Shown here piece after piece: positions 35,191 to 44,635 of a stretch of 64,000 nt of DNA. The stretch comes from CAVOAK01 sp963664465. GTDB taxonomy: Bacteria > Pseudomonadota > Alphaproteobacteria > UBA8366 > CAVOAK01. Within the stretch, counting starts at the first letter, position 1. Each line of letters starts with the position of its first letter. The translations under genes were made by a program, and so were the position numbers. The notes under the pieces are model-generated. The model did not search any database. It was not told the DNA's origin and saw only the letters and a list, made by a program, of their open reading frames with translations. Where the stretch lies: positions 186,001 to 250,000 of the forward strand of contig CAXXSU010000004.1 in NCBI GenBank assembly GCA_963664465.2, in the 5' to 3' direction.

Positions 35191-35772
35191 TCAGTCGAGA
35201 ACTGAAAGTGTGCCCTCGATCATGTCGTCGAGCGTCTTAGGATCGTCTATACCCTTGGCGACCACGCGCATTCCGTTCAGCGAACAGAGAAAGTGGCGAG
35301 CGAGTTTGCGCGGATTGCTGTCGGCGCTGATTTCACCGCTGTCTCGGGCGCGCACCAGTGCCCTGTGAAGACATTCTTCCGCTCGCTTTAGACCAGCAGC
35401 GACGATATCTCCAACCGGGCCCTTGTCCGGACACAACTCCGCGGCCGTGTTCGAGATCATGCAGCCCTTAATGTCATCGTCTTGAGCGGCTGTTTGAGCG
35501 ATTTCAGTGAACAGCGACTGAATCGCTGGTTTGACCGGACCGGAACCATCGAGCCCGGCAAACATGTTCGGAACTTCAGTTTCATAGAACCGTTCAAGCG
35601 CCGCAACATGAAGGCTGTGCTTGTCGCCGAAAGTGTCATAGAGACTGCCACGGTTGATGCCCATGGCATCTACCAGATCCTGCATCGACGTACATTCGAA
35701 TCCTTTGGACCAAAAGACCTGCATCGCCTTATCAAGGACATCGTCGCGTTGAAATTCCTTGGGACGCGCCAT
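35191..35772 (-). CDS. TetR-family regulator
   Basis: A 193-residue repressor-type protein. The N-terminal helix-turn-helix (about residues 10-55) reads FECTSMQDLVDAMGINRGSL followed by YDTFGDKHSLH. The C-terminal ligand domain is like that of the NemR/AcnR-like branch (RKLARHFLCSLNGMRVVAKG). It lies 99 bases downstream of an RND efflux permease on the same strand, so it may regulate that pump, itself and the adjacent small ORF through the GAAC-N4-GTTC sites. The inducer is unknown. Confidence 0.88.
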   Translation of the reverse strand: MARPKEFQRDDVLDKAMQVFWSKGFECTSMQDLVDAMGINRGSLYDTFGDKHSLHVAALERFYETEVPNMFAGLDGSGPVKPAIQSLFTEIAQTAAQDDDIKGCMISNTAAELCPDKGPVGDIVAAGLKRAEECLHRALVRARDSGEISADSNPRKLARHFLCSLNGMRVVAKGIDDPKTLDDMIEGTLSVLD

Positions 35773-35830
35773 ACTGGAACCTCTCGCTCAGTTGTTCGCC
35801 ACCCAGCCTCATCAAAAGATAGTGGTTCTG

Positions 35831-35842
35831 GAACGAAAGTTC
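35831..35842. promoter_or_regulatory. candidate TetR operator upstream of tetR
   Basis: GAACGAAAGTTC, the same GAAC-N4-GTTC half-site arrangement as the pair at 35101-35137, lies 59 bases before the tetR start, a position suited to autorepression. Confidence 0.5.
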
Positions 35843-35871
35843 AAGTTCCGACGCCGCTTTTTCAGCCGTTT

Positions 35872-38800
35872 TCAGTCGGCGACGTCGGTGAGCGCCTCTG
35901 AATTGCCGGCACCCAAGCGCCGGCTTTCGAGCGTACCCACGAATACGCTCATTAACGGCGGAACGATGGCGAGCGTGAGAAGCGCCGAAAGCGCGAGTCC
36001 GCCAATCACAACGGAGCCAAGCCCGCGATAGAGCTCGGATCCAGCGCCCGGAAATACGACCAACGGCATCATGCCGAACACTGAGGTAAGCGTAGACATG
36101 AAGATCGGCCGGGTGCGGTTGCGGGTCGCTTCGACGATTGCTTCTCGATGTTCCATTCCCTCATCACGGATCAGATAAAGCGTCTGATGAACCAACAAAA
36201 TCGCGTTGTTGACCACAATGCCGATGAGGATGACGAAACCGAGCAGCGTCAGCATGTCGAGCGCTTGAAAATGGAACTGATTGAGGACGAGTAATCCAAC
36301 GACACCGCCGGCCGTCGCGAGCGGCACCGAAAGCGCAATGATCAGCGGGTAGACAAAACTCTCGAACAGTACCGCCATTACCAGATAAACGAGAACCAGC
36401 GCCAGCAACAGATTGAGTCGCATAACGTCCCAGGTTTGGGTCAGCTTGTCGGCGGTGCCGCGTAGTCGAATCTTTACACCCGTCGGCAAACCGTCGTTTC
36501 GCAGTTTCTGCACAACCTCGCTTTCCAGCATTTCGAGTGCCGCGCCCAGTGCGAGAGTCGGCGCTGGCCGGACCTGCAGCGTGATCGTTCGCTCACGCTC
36601 GGTGTGACGGATCTCGACCGGACCCGCGGTAAAGACAACCTCCGCCAGAGCACTCGCCGGCAGAATATCGCCGGAGCGGGTTACAACAGGAAGGTTAGCG
36701 ATGCCCTGGGTTTCCAACACGTTGTTTTCCGGACCCATGAGGATAAGGTCGACGCGCTTTCCACCAATCGTGATTTCAGCCACCCTGAGGCCGTCGTTGA
36801 ATGCATCGACCGTAAGCCCGAGCTCGCGGGCACTGATGCCGTTGTCAGCAAGGCGCACCGGATCGGGCAGCAAGCGCACCTCGGGCGCACCAAGCTCCAG
36901 GCCCGGACGCGGACGCACCTGGTTACCCTCGCTGCGTGGCATAATCCCTGAGATCATGACGTTTGCGTGCTTAGCGACGCCGATCACTTCCTCAAGGTCC
37001 GGTCCGGAGATATCCAAATCGATCGCCCGGGCGCCGCCGACGCCGCGGCCGAAGATCGACGGCTGAAACATCACGGCGAACGTCCCAGGCTCGCGGAACA
37101 CCGGCCGCGAAAGCACCGGGATCAACTCACCCGCCCGCTGCTCTTGAGCGCTGATAGCACCTATGAAGGTTGAAGAATTTCGTGCCACGAAGAAGAAGTT
37201 GGATATTCTCGGCGGCTCGCCGGGCTTGGGTTCAGGTCCGCTTACCGACACCCAATGCGGCTTGATGGCGCTTTCCACGCGGTTGGCGATAGCCGTCGTC
37301 GTCGAAAGGTTGTATCCGGGCGGCGGAAACACGATTCCAGCGACGAAATTGCGATTGCCCTCCGGCAGATATTCAAGGTCGGGCAGGAATTGCCACGTCG
37401 CCACACCAGTCACTACGGTCAGCGCGGCGACCAGCCCCAGTGCAAGTGCCTTGTTGCCTGCCACGGCCCGTGTCAGCCCGGTGACGCCGGCAAGGAACGC
37501 CCGGCCAAAATGGTCGATACCAGGCAATCGTATGCCTTCGCCCGGCGCTTTGACCTGGTTGACGAGCAGGCGCGCCGACAAAGTGGGAATAACCGTGATC
37601 GAGACGATCAGCGACAGCATGACCGCAACCGAGATTGCAACCGCGATATCGCGAAATAGCTGACCCACTTCGAGTTCCATGACAAGGATCGGGACGAACA
37701 CCATCACCGTCGTCAGCGCCGACACAAGAATCGCACCCCAAACCTGCTTGGTGCCCTCGTAGGCAGCCGCCATCGGTGGTCGTCCGCGTTCACGAAGCCG
37801 GTAGATGTTTTCCAGCACGACGATTGCCGCATCGACCACCATGCCGACGGCAAAGGCGATGCCAGCCAGCGAAATTACATTTAGCGATCGGCCCAGCATC
37901 GCCATCGCGACGAACGAAGCGACAACGGATACCGGAATCGCCAGCGCGACGATGAGCGTTGCTCTAACCGAGCGCAAGAAGACAAGAAGCACGATCACCG
38001 CAAGCGTACCGCCGACCCAGATATTCTGAATTACCAAGTTGATTGAAGAGTTGATGTAGACCGTATCGTCGTAGATCTGCTCGAGGTGAAGCCGCTGTGG
38101 TGGGAGTATCTGCGTGTTGAGTTCCGTGGTCGCTTCGCGGATACCCTTCATGACTTCGATGACGTTTGCGCCGGCCTCGGCGGTGGCGCTCATACCCATC
38201 GTCGCCTCGCCATTCGCCCGCAGCAGTGCCGTTGGCTTTTTGTAGTCAAAGCGCACATCGGCGATGTCAGCAACCGATACCCGGGAAACGCCGCCGTTCG
38301 CATCGTCACCCTCGGCCCGCAGGACGACCGCCGCGACTTGCTCGGGCGTTGTAAATTTACCATCGGTGCGCACGACATAACGGCGCTTGCCCTCCTCCAC
38401 ATCGCCGCCAGAGATCGAAGCATTTGCTGCGCGCAACGCATCCACAATTTCGGACACCGTCAGACTGAAGCGCGCCATCTTCGCCGGGTCGACGATGATC
38501 CGCATTTCGCGTCTACCGCCGCCCCAGACGTTGACGCTGGAAACACCCGACACCCGCTCGAGGCGTTCCTGAATGACATCTTCGGCGTAGTCTCTGTAGG
38601 TGTGAAGCTCGCGGTTATTGCCTTCGGTTCGTTGCAGGCGAAACCAGGCGATCGAATTGTCCTCGGTCCCGGACGTGTGGAGCGTCGGCTCGTCTGCCTC
38701 GTCGGGATAACCCGTTACGCGGTCGAGTCGATTGGCCACGAGCAAGAGCGCTTTATCCATGTCTTGACTAACGCCGAATTCAAGGATCACGCTGGCGCGG

Positions 38801-39060
38801 CCGGTGCGCGACGTGCTGGTCATGCTCTTTGAACCTTTGAGCCCACGCAGCGCCTCCTCCTGGCGCGTCACAATCTCGCGTTCAATCTCAACAGGTGCTG
38901 CACCTGACCAGCTGGTCGATACACGGATGATCGGCCGTTGCACATCGGGCGCGAGGTGGATGGGGATCGTCTGTAAAGCTACGACACCGAACATCAACGC
39001 CATGAGAACACCGGCGATGACGGCAGTTGGTCGAGCGATCGCAAGCTTGATCAGGTTCAT
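35872..39060 (-). CDS. RND-family efflux permease
   Basis: A 1062-residue inner-membrane proton-driven exporter of the AcrB/HAE superfamily. Two sets of helices and two large periplasmic loops are seen, with the N-terminal MNLIKLAIARPTAVIAGVLM and the repeated permease motif (GMVVDAAIVVLENIYR, containing the proton-relay aspartates). The adaptor gene lies 21 bases upstream on the same strand. No outer-membrane factor gene is nearby. The substrate is unknown; solvents, drugs or lipids are possible. Confidence 0.94.
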   Translation of the reverse strand: MNLIKLAIARPTAVIAGVLMALMFGVVALQTIPIHLAPDVQRPIIRVSTSWSGAAPVEIEREIVTRQEEALRGLKGSKSMTSTSRTGRASVILEFGVSQDMDKALLLVANRLDRVTGYPDEADEPTLHTSGTEDNSIAWFRLQRTEGNNRELHTYRDYAEDVIQERLERVSGVSSVNVWGGGRREMRIIVDPAKMARFSLTVSEIVDALRAANASISGGDVEEGKRRYVVRTDGKFTTPEQVAAVVLRAEGDDANGGVSRVSVADIADVRFDYKKPTALLRANGEATMGMSATAEAGANVIEVMKGIREATTELNTQILPPQRLHLEQIYDDTVYINSSINLVIQNIWVGGTLAVIVLLVFLRSVRATLIVALAIPVSVVASFVAMAMLGRSLNVISLAGIAFAVGMVVDAAIVVLENIYRLRERGRPPMAAAYEGTKQVWGAILVSALTTVMVFVPILVMELEVGQLFRDIAVAISVAVMLSLIVSITVIPTLSARLLVNQVKAPGEGIRLPGIDHFGRAFLAGVTGLTRAVAGNKALALGLVAALTVVTGVATWQFLPDLEYLPEGNRNFVAGIVFPPPGYNLSTTTAIANRVESAIKPHWVSVSGPEPKPGEPPRISNFFFVARNSSTFIGAISAQEQRAGELIPVLSRPVFREPGTFAVMFQPSIFGRGVGGARAIDLDISGPDLEEVIGVAKHANVMISGIMPRSEGNQVRPRPGLELGAPEVRLLPDPVRLADNGISARELGLTVDAFNDGLRVAEITIGGKRVDLILMGPENNVLETQGIANLPVVTRSGDILPASALAEVVFTAGPVEIRHTERERTITLQVRPAPTLALGAALEMLESEVVQKLRNDGLPTGVKIRLRGTADKLTQTWDVMRLNLLLALVLVYLVMAVLFESFVYPLIIALSVPLATAGGVVGLLVLNQFHFQALDMLTLLGFVILIGIVVNNAILLVHQTLYLIRDEGMEHREAIVEATRNRTRPIFMSTLTSVFGMMPLVVFPGAGSELYRGLGSVVIGGLALSALLTLAIVPPLMSVFVGTLESRRLGAGNSEALTDVAD

Positions 39061-39081
39061 GAGATTCGGCGCTGCCGTTAC

Positions 39082-40242
39082 TCAGCCAGATGTGCCGCCG
39101 GCGTCGCTTGAGCTGGAGTCCGACTGGGGCATGCCGGGCCAGCGCACCCGTTGGCCGGGGACCAACCGCTCGTTGCCCCGGACGACTACAGTGTCCTCAA
39201 CAGCCAGTCCCTCAAGCACTTCAAATCGGTTGCCAACGGCTTCTCCCAAGCGTACGCGGCGCAATATCGCCCGTCCGTCCGTCACGACAAACACGATCGC
39301 CCCGTCGCTGCGCGGGACGACGGCATCCTTATGGACCGACACCACGTCGCGAATTTCACCCGCGGGAATTAGAACGGTAACACTCTGATTTGCCGCGAGT
39401 TGGTCGACCATTCCATTTTCGAGAAAGGGAATAAACCGCACCGGCCGGGTGCGCGTGCGCACATTCTCCGACGGCACTATCGCGCGCACTTGCGCTTTAT
39501 GCCGGCTGCCATCTTCGAGCATGATGGAAATCGCCCGCCCCTTTTTGACGCCCGCTATTCGGATCGATGGGACATCGGCCTCGATTTCGAGATCACGATC
39601 GTTGATGAGCGTAATGACGGCGTTGCCAGCGTTGAGATACGCCCCCTCGGTGGTGTGCCGTTCTGCTACCACACCCTCATAAGGCGCGCGGATTGCAGTG
39701 TTCGTCAGTTCGATATTGGCGAGCCGCAGGTTTGCCGACGCACGCGCAATGGCAGCTTCGGCTTCGACAACTTCGCTGGTGTATTTCGCGACTTCGCCGC
39801 GCTTGTCCTCGAAGCGCGCCTGACTAAAGGCAACAGATTTTCTTAAGCCCTCGAGCCGCTCGAACTCGCGCTGTGACACGCCAAGCTGTGCCTTTGCGGT
39901 CGCAAGCGCCGCCTCCTTCTCACTCAACTCAGCCGCCCGCAGGTCACGCTCGGCGCGCACCGTTAATGTCACGAGTTGCACCAGGACATCGCCCTTGGCA
40001 ACACGATCGCCAACATCAACCAGCATTTTCGAGACCGGGCCACGGGTAAGAGCGGCGACGACACCTGCTTGCCGCGGCACAAATCGACCGAGCACCGGCA
40101 CGGTCTGTGCAAACGGCTCGATAATCACTGCATCGACTTTCACCAGCGCCGGGCGGCCTTGGGCCAATGCAGCTGGCACGGCACCGACTCCGAGACCAAG
40201 GGCAACGAGAACGATGGTGGTACGTCTCAAATCTTGTTCCAA
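39082..40242 (-). CDS. RND efflux periplasmic adaptor
   Basis: A 386-residue membrane-fusion protein with a signal sequence (about residues 1-27), a split lipoyl domain, an alpha-helical hairpin (AELSEKEAALATAKAQLGVS, VVEAEAAIARASANLRLA) and a C-terminal beta-barrel (RAPYEGVVAERHTTEGAYL). It is the first gene of a two-gene unit with the RND permease. Candidate TetR boxes were looked for upstream (40243-40499) and not found. Confidence 0.92.
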   Translation of the reverse strand: MEQDLRRTTIVLVALGLGVGAVPAALAQGRPALVKVDAVIIEPFAQTVPVLGRFVPRQAGVVAALTRGPVSKMLVDVGDRVAKGDVLVQLVTLTVRAERDLRAAELSEKEAALATAKAQLGVSQREFERLEGLRKSVAFSQARFEDKRGEVAKYTSEVVEAEAAIARASANLRLANIELTNTAIRAPYEGVVAERHTTEGAYLNAGNAVITLINDRDLEIEADVPSIRIAGVKKGRAISIMLEDGSRHKAQVRAIVPSENVRTRTRPVRFIPFLENGMVDQLAANQSVTVLIPAGEIRDVVSVHKDAVVPRSDGAIVFVVTDGRAILRRVRLGEAVGNRFEVLEGLAVEDTVVVRGNERLVPGQRVRWPGMPQSDSSSSDAGGTSG

Positions 40243-40499
40243 TCAGGCTGGACGGACGCGAGCGGGCCCATTCGGCGCCAAAAAAGGGGAACCGCCGCTC
40301 CCATTTGGTTACGGCATCCAACCAAGCTCGGCAGGTACAATGCGATTTCAAGCGATTCTGGCAGAAAAATGGGGCTCAAATCCACGCAAATCGCGAAATA
40401 GGAAACGCAGGTCTCGCCACAATCCGTCGCCAGGTAACACAAAAATGAACGTCATGATATGCTCGCAGCTCTCTTTGAGCAGCTGGCCGAGAGGCACAC

Positions 40500-41429
40500 A
40501 TGGCGACGATACTGTTCACTCACGCTGCATGCCTCGACCACGACCCTGGCCGCATGCATCCCGAATCTCCGGCGCGGTTGTCCGCCGTACTGAGAGCATT
40601 CGACGCTGAGGAGTTCGAAAGTTTGGAGCGGCGCGAAGCGCCGCGTGCCGATGTTGAACAGGTGGCGCGCGCCCACTCACTGGCTTTCGTCGAAACCGTT
40701 TTGAACGCCATTGAAGCCGATGGCCATGTCTCTTTCGATGCCGATACGCGCGCGTCTCCGGGCTCCGCCGAAGCGGCCATGCGGGCAGCGGGTGCCGTGT
40801 GCGCGGCGGTCGACGCGGTGATGGCCGGCCAGGCCCAGAACGCGTTTTGTGCCGTTCGGCCGCCTGGACATCACGCGGAACCCGCGCGCGCCATGGGATT
40901 CTGCCTTTTCAACAATGTCGCAGCGGGTGCGGCCCAAGCACGCTTCGTGCACGGACTGGAGCGTGTCGCGGTCATCGATTTCGATGTGCATCATGGCAAT
41001 GGTACACAAGCCATGTTCTGGTCCGACGCGGCACTGTTCTACGCATCGACGCACCAGTCACCGCTTTACCCCGGCTCCGGCGATCGCAGCGAGCGTGGCC
41101 TGCACGGCAATATCGTCAATGTACCCTTGGCGCCTATGACCGGGACCGAAGAATTCCGGGATGCCATGACGGGCGAAATCTTGCCGGCCCTCCGCGCATT
41201 CGCGCCGGACTTTATCTTGATCTCCGCAGGATTTGACGCCCATGTTGACGATCCGCTCGCCGAGCTTAGATTCAGCGACGACGATTTCGAATGGGCGACT
41301 TCTGAAATTGCAAACGTGGCGGGCGATGTCTGCGGGTCGCGGGTCGTATCGACCCTTGAGGGCGGCTACGACATGAACGCGCTTGAACGCAGCGCGGCCG
41401 CGCATGTTCGCGCCTTAATGGCGGCGTAA
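40500..41429 (+). CDS. histone-deacetylase-fold amidohydrolase
   Basis: A 309-residue class II HDAC / acetylpolyamine amidohydrolase family protein. Active-site motifs are RPPGHHAEPARAMGFCLFNN (the tandem catalytic histidines), the zinc-binding DFDVHHGNGTQ, and SAGFDAHVDDPL. The start has GAGAGGCA upstream. Bacterial members remove acetyl groups from polyamines, acetoin-related metabolites or lysines; the substrate here is undetermined. It is divergent from the RND operon. Confidence 0.92.
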   Translation: MATILFTHAACLDHDPGRMHPESPARLSAVLRAFDAEEFESLERREAPRADVEQVARAHSLAFVETVLNAIEADGHVSFDADTRASPGSAEAAMRAAGAVCAAVDAVMAGQAQNAFCAVRPPGHHAEPARAMGFCLFNNVAAGAAQARFVHGLERVAVIDFDVHHGNGTQAMFWSDAALFYASTHQSPLYPGSGDRSERGLHGNIVNVPLAPMTGTEEFRDAMTGEILPALRAFAPDFILISAGFDAHVDDPLAELRFSDDDFEWATSEIANVAGDVCGSRVVSTLEGGYDMNALERSAAAHVRALMAA

Positions 41430-41458
41430 TCGACTGAATCCTGCGATCTTCACTGCGG

Positions 41459-42099
41459 CTACATTCCTACGCCGCGGCTATCGCCCGGATAAGCTCTCAA
41501 TTCTTCTAGAAAACGCGCAACCTCGTCTTCACGGCGTTGACGAGCGTCCGGAAGCTCCTGGATTCCGATATCCACGGATCGGGCGCGGTGCAGACCCCGC
41601 GCCATTGCCGGAGAAACTCTTATGCGTCCCTTTGCAGCGAAACCCGAAAAGACAAAAGATGCGAGGCAAAACACAATAAATTGGACGAGAAAGAGAACGA
41701 TCAATTCAGAGAAACTAACGAAGCTTGCCAATAGGCCAAGCACGAGCAAACCGGGTGCCAGAATTTCAAATGCAGAATTTCGTGCGCATTGCAAAAGAGA
41801 TATCGACCACCACCCTACGTAGCCACCCATCAATACGATACCCAGACTCGGAGAGACCGTCGCTGCAAAGATGGAAACCAGGCCGGCGAGCACACCACCG
41901 ACGACGCCAAAAACCCAATAAACGAACCAAAGGGGAGCTTCCCCGGTTAGACACCGAATGACTATGGTACGGAGTTTCCAATCGGTGCCATCACGGCCTT
42001 GGAGTAGGCATCTAACACGGATAGACCAATGACCAACCCAAACAACAGGACAAAGCCCGACAACATTGGCTCACGAATCAATGCGTAAATGTTGTTCAT
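41459..42099 (-). pseudogene. membrane protein paralogue, one-base frameshift
   Basis: A homologue of the neighbouring intact gene (42342-43061). Reading from ATG 42099, which has a strong GGAGGAGGG ribosome site, the N-terminus MNNIYALIREPMLSGFVLLF continues until a stop near 41965. Loss of a single base around 41981-41988 explains it: in the next frame WKLRTIVIRCLTGEAPLWFV picks up alignment with the paralogue and runs to 41459. The intact product would have about 213 residues, with four or five helices and a basic C-terminal tail. The function of this family is unknown to me. Confidence 0.8.
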
Positions 42100-42216
42100 A
42101 GCCCTCCTCCAACTGTGCCCCCCAAGGCGCTATGCTGTTGCGCGTCCCTCTCACCGTGCATCGTGGTATGCGGGGCGATTCGCCCAAGTTTCGACCGTTC
42201 CTGTCCGAAACCGACG

Positions 42217-42243
42217 CGCTAGATTTCGACTAGAAATCTAGCG
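42217..42243. other. perfect 11-bp inverted repeat (hairpin)
   Basis: CGCTAGATTTC, a 5-base loop, then its exact complement. It lies in the 242-bp gap between the two membrane paralogues (one starts at 42099, the other ends at 42342). It could be a transcriptional terminator-like hairpin for the upstream paralogue, but no T-run follows on the minus strand; an operator is the alternative. Confidence 0.6.
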
Positions 42244-42341
42244 TATTTATGCTTTGAGTTAGACTGACCGGAGCGCCGGAACACGTCCTGCATTGGTAGC
42301 TTACCGCGATATTTCGTCCCTATTCAGGGACGAATTGACTG

Positions 42342-43061
42342 CTACCGCCGCAGCCCGCGGCCATCGCCCGGTATATCTGCGACATCACCCAACTCTTCCC
42401 AAAGACGGGTTTGATCTTTTTCGCGTTGTTGCCGATGCCGCGGGTGCTCATTGCGGCCATTATCCGCATTCCGGTTCCGGTGCATGCCACGAAGCATTTC
42501 CAGCGAAAGCCGGTGGGTTCCCCGATGGGACATCGTTCCGCTTCCAGCAAAGCCGGTAAGAAATGCCGTGACGTAAACCAGTACGAGTTGGATGGCGAGA
42601 AGTACGCTTGAAGCGGTCAGCAACCACGAGGACATGGCAGCGCTCAGGACGACAAATCCGGAGAGAAGCGACGCACCGGCCAACAGGCTCAGAACAAGCA
42701 GGCCGCGCGTCAGGTACATCAGAATCTCAAACGCAGCGTTGCGTGCACATTGCCAAATTGAAATCGCCCAAAAGATTCCATAGGACGCCATCAATACGAT
42801 GCCCAGGATCGGCGAAGCGGTCGCTGCGAAGAGTGAAATCAGGCCAGCAACAACGCCGCCGATAACTCCAAACAGCCAATAAACGACCCATAGCGGAGCC
42901 TCACCCGCGAGACATCGCTTTAGGATGGTGGCGCGCTTACCATCGGCGTCAGTAATGGCTTTGGAGAAGGCGTCCATAATTGGCAACCCGATACCGGCCA
43001 AGAATAACAAGGCGACGACCAGCACAGCAGGCTCACGAACGAAAGCGAAAACGATGGTCAT
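42342..43061 (-). CDS. multi-pass membrane protein of unknown function
   Basis: A 239-residue protein with hydrophobic segments at about residues 8-30, 57-75, 78-98, 116-135 and 138-160, followed by a basic, His/Arg-rich cytoplasmic tail (about residues 175-239). The conserved block RCLAGEAPLWVVYWLFGVIGG is shared with the frameshifted neighbour (quoted core GEAPLWVVYW). ATG 43061 has AGGGGATGCAGG upstream. I recognise no named family. Confidence 0.7.
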   Translation of the reverse strand: MTIVFAFVREPAVLVVALLFLAGIGLPIMDAFSKAITDADGKRATILKRCLAGEAPLWVVYWLFGVIGGVVAGLISLFAATASPILGIVLMASYGIFWAISIWQCARNAAFEILMYLTRGLLVLSLLAGASLLSGFVVLSAAMSSWLLTASSVLLAIQLVLVYVTAFLTGFAGSGTMSHRGTHRLSLEMLRGMHRNRNADNGRNEHPRHRQQREKDQTRLWEELGDVADIPGDGRGLRR

Positions 43062-43395
43062 CCTGCATCCCCTATAGTTCGATTCTCACGACCGCCACGC
43101 TTCTGGGCACCCACGCCCTTAGTGCTAAGTTTACACGATGTCTCCGACGAACAGTAGAAGACACCAAAGCGCCGCTGGAATTTTCAACCCTAGATATACT
43201 TGTAATTAGAGCGACCCACTAAAATACAACCCCTAGTTAGAGATTATTTCGCCGAATTTGTGCGTCCAATGAGCGCGCAGCGACGCTCGACGCGGCCGAA
43301 GATGCGCCTCAAGCTATGCAAACTGGAGGTATAGCAACATTGGTTTGGACAGCTTCCGACCATCCTTCTACACTTCGTTGCTCAAGGAGAACGGC
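43062..43395. other. divergent intergenic region, no gene seen
   Basis: 334 bases between two divergent units (the membrane paralogue leftward, xseB-ispA rightward). It is AT-richer than its surroundings in the middle (43180-43260) and should hold promoters for both. I find no RNA gene and no supported ORF; frames opening here lack ribosome sites. Confidence 0.5.
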
Positions 43396-43659
43396 ATGGC
43401 TGACAGTAAAAAATCCGCTGACGTTCCAGCAGACGTCAAATCCATGAGTTTTGAGGACGCGCTTAAGGAGCTCGAGCTGATCGTCCGCAATCTCGAGAGT
43501 GGCGAGAGCAAGCTCGACGACGCGATTGTCGCCTATGAGCGCGGCGCCGCGCTCAAGAAACACTGCGAGGCCAAACTGCGCGAGGCCCAGGAGAAAGTCG
43601 AGCGCATCTCAATCAGCACGGACGGCAGCGTTAGCGCCGAACCTGCGGACATAGACTAG
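43396..43659 (+). CDS. xseB: exodeoxyribonuclease VII small subunit
   Basis: An 87-residue XseB, with MSFEDALKELELIVRNLESG and the helical LDDAIVAYERGAALKKHCEAKL (key parts FEDALKELE and YERG). It partners XseA in single-strand exonuclease VII. ATG 43396 with AAGGAGA upstream is chosen; an upstream in-frame ATG at 43345 adds 17 residues without homology. ispA begins ten bases after the stop. Confidence 0.93.
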   Translation: MADSKKSADVPADVKSMSFEDALKELELIVRNLESGESKLDDAIVAYERGAALKKHCEAKLREAQEKVERISISTDGSVSAEPADID

Positions 43660-43669
43660 GCGATCCGCC

Positions 43670-44557
43670 ATGGCGGAATTAGGCCAAGCATTGGCTGGCG
43701 CTGCGGCAGACGTTGGCGAATTGCTGGATCGCGTGCTTTCGGCAGACGCCGCACCGGAAGCGCGCCTTTACGAAGCGATGCGATACGCGACGCTTGAGGG
43801 CGGCAAGCGGCTGCGTCCTTTTCTGGTTCTGCAATGCGCTGGATTGTTCAACGTCGCAAAGCGTTCGGCACTGAGAACGGCGGCGGCAGTTGAGTTGATC
43901 CACTGCTATTCGCTGATCCATGACGACTTGCCGGCCATGGATGATGACGATCTGCGCCGCGGCAGGCCGACGACCCACCGCCAATTCGACGAAGCCACAG
44001 CAGTGCTTGCCGGCGACGCGCTTCTGACGCTGGCGTTTGAAGTCCTGGGCCACCCTGACACTCATTCCAACCCGCAGATTCGAAGCGATTTGGTATCGGA
44101 ACTCGCCCGGGCGGCTGGCGGCCATGGCATGGTCGGCGGTCAGATGATCGATCTTGCCGCCGCAAAGGAGAAATTTGGAATTGGCGAGATCACGCGCATG
44201 CAGCGCCTTAAGACCGGAGCGCTGATCGCCTTCTCCTGCGAATCCGGGGCAATATTGGGTAGCGCCATCGAGCCGGCACGCGATGCCCTGAGAGGGTATG
44301 CCCATGACCTCGGCCTAGCCTTCCAAATCGCTGATGACCTGCTCGACGTCGAAGGTACCGTCGAGGAGACCGGAAAGGCGGTCGGCAAGGACGAAGACGC
44401 GGGAAAAGCGACATTCGTTGGCGTCCTCGGCCGCGACCGCGCCTACGCCCAGGCCAATTTACTGGCCGATCAGGCTATCGAACATCTTGCGATTTTCGAC
44501 GACAAGGCCGACCTGCTTCGGGCGACGGCGCGATTTGTGGTCGAGCGGCGATCGTAG
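43670..44557 (+). CDS. ispA: polyprenyl synthetase, farnesyl diphosphate synthase type
   Basis: A 295-residue short-chain trans-isoprenyl diphosphate synthase. The first aspartate-rich motif is DDLPAMDDDDLRRGRPT and the second is DLGLAFQIADDLLD. The length and the residues before the first motif fit a farnesyl (possibly geranylgeranyl) synthase. It condenses IPP with DMAPP/GPP for quinones and bactoprenol. It is co-transcribed with xseB, the widespread bacterial arrangement. Confidence 0.92.
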   Translation: MAELGQALAGAAADVGELLDRVLSADAAPEARLYEAMRYATLEGGKRLRPFLVLQCAGLFNVAKRSALRTAAAVELIHCYSLIHDDLPAMDDDDLRRGRPTTHRQFDEATAVLAGDALLTLAFEVLGHPDTHSNPQIRSDLVSELARAAGGHGMVGGQMIDLAAAKEKFGIGEITRMQRLKTGALIAFSCESGAILGSAIEPARDALRGYAHDLGLAFQIADDLLDVEGTVEETGKAVGKDEDAGKATFVGVLGRDRAYAQANLLADQAIEHLAIFDDKADLLRATARFVVERRS

Positions 44558-44635
44558 CCCGCAGCTGCTCGCGGCAAGCAATTTAAATCCACACCCTTGA
44601 GTGAACCACAAACCATCAGCGATCGGTCGTGACCC

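Noticed and set aside
42980..43222. 80-codon plus-strand frame between the membrane paralogue and xseB
   Set aside because: Mostly antisense to the paralogue start, Arg-rich, no ribosome site.
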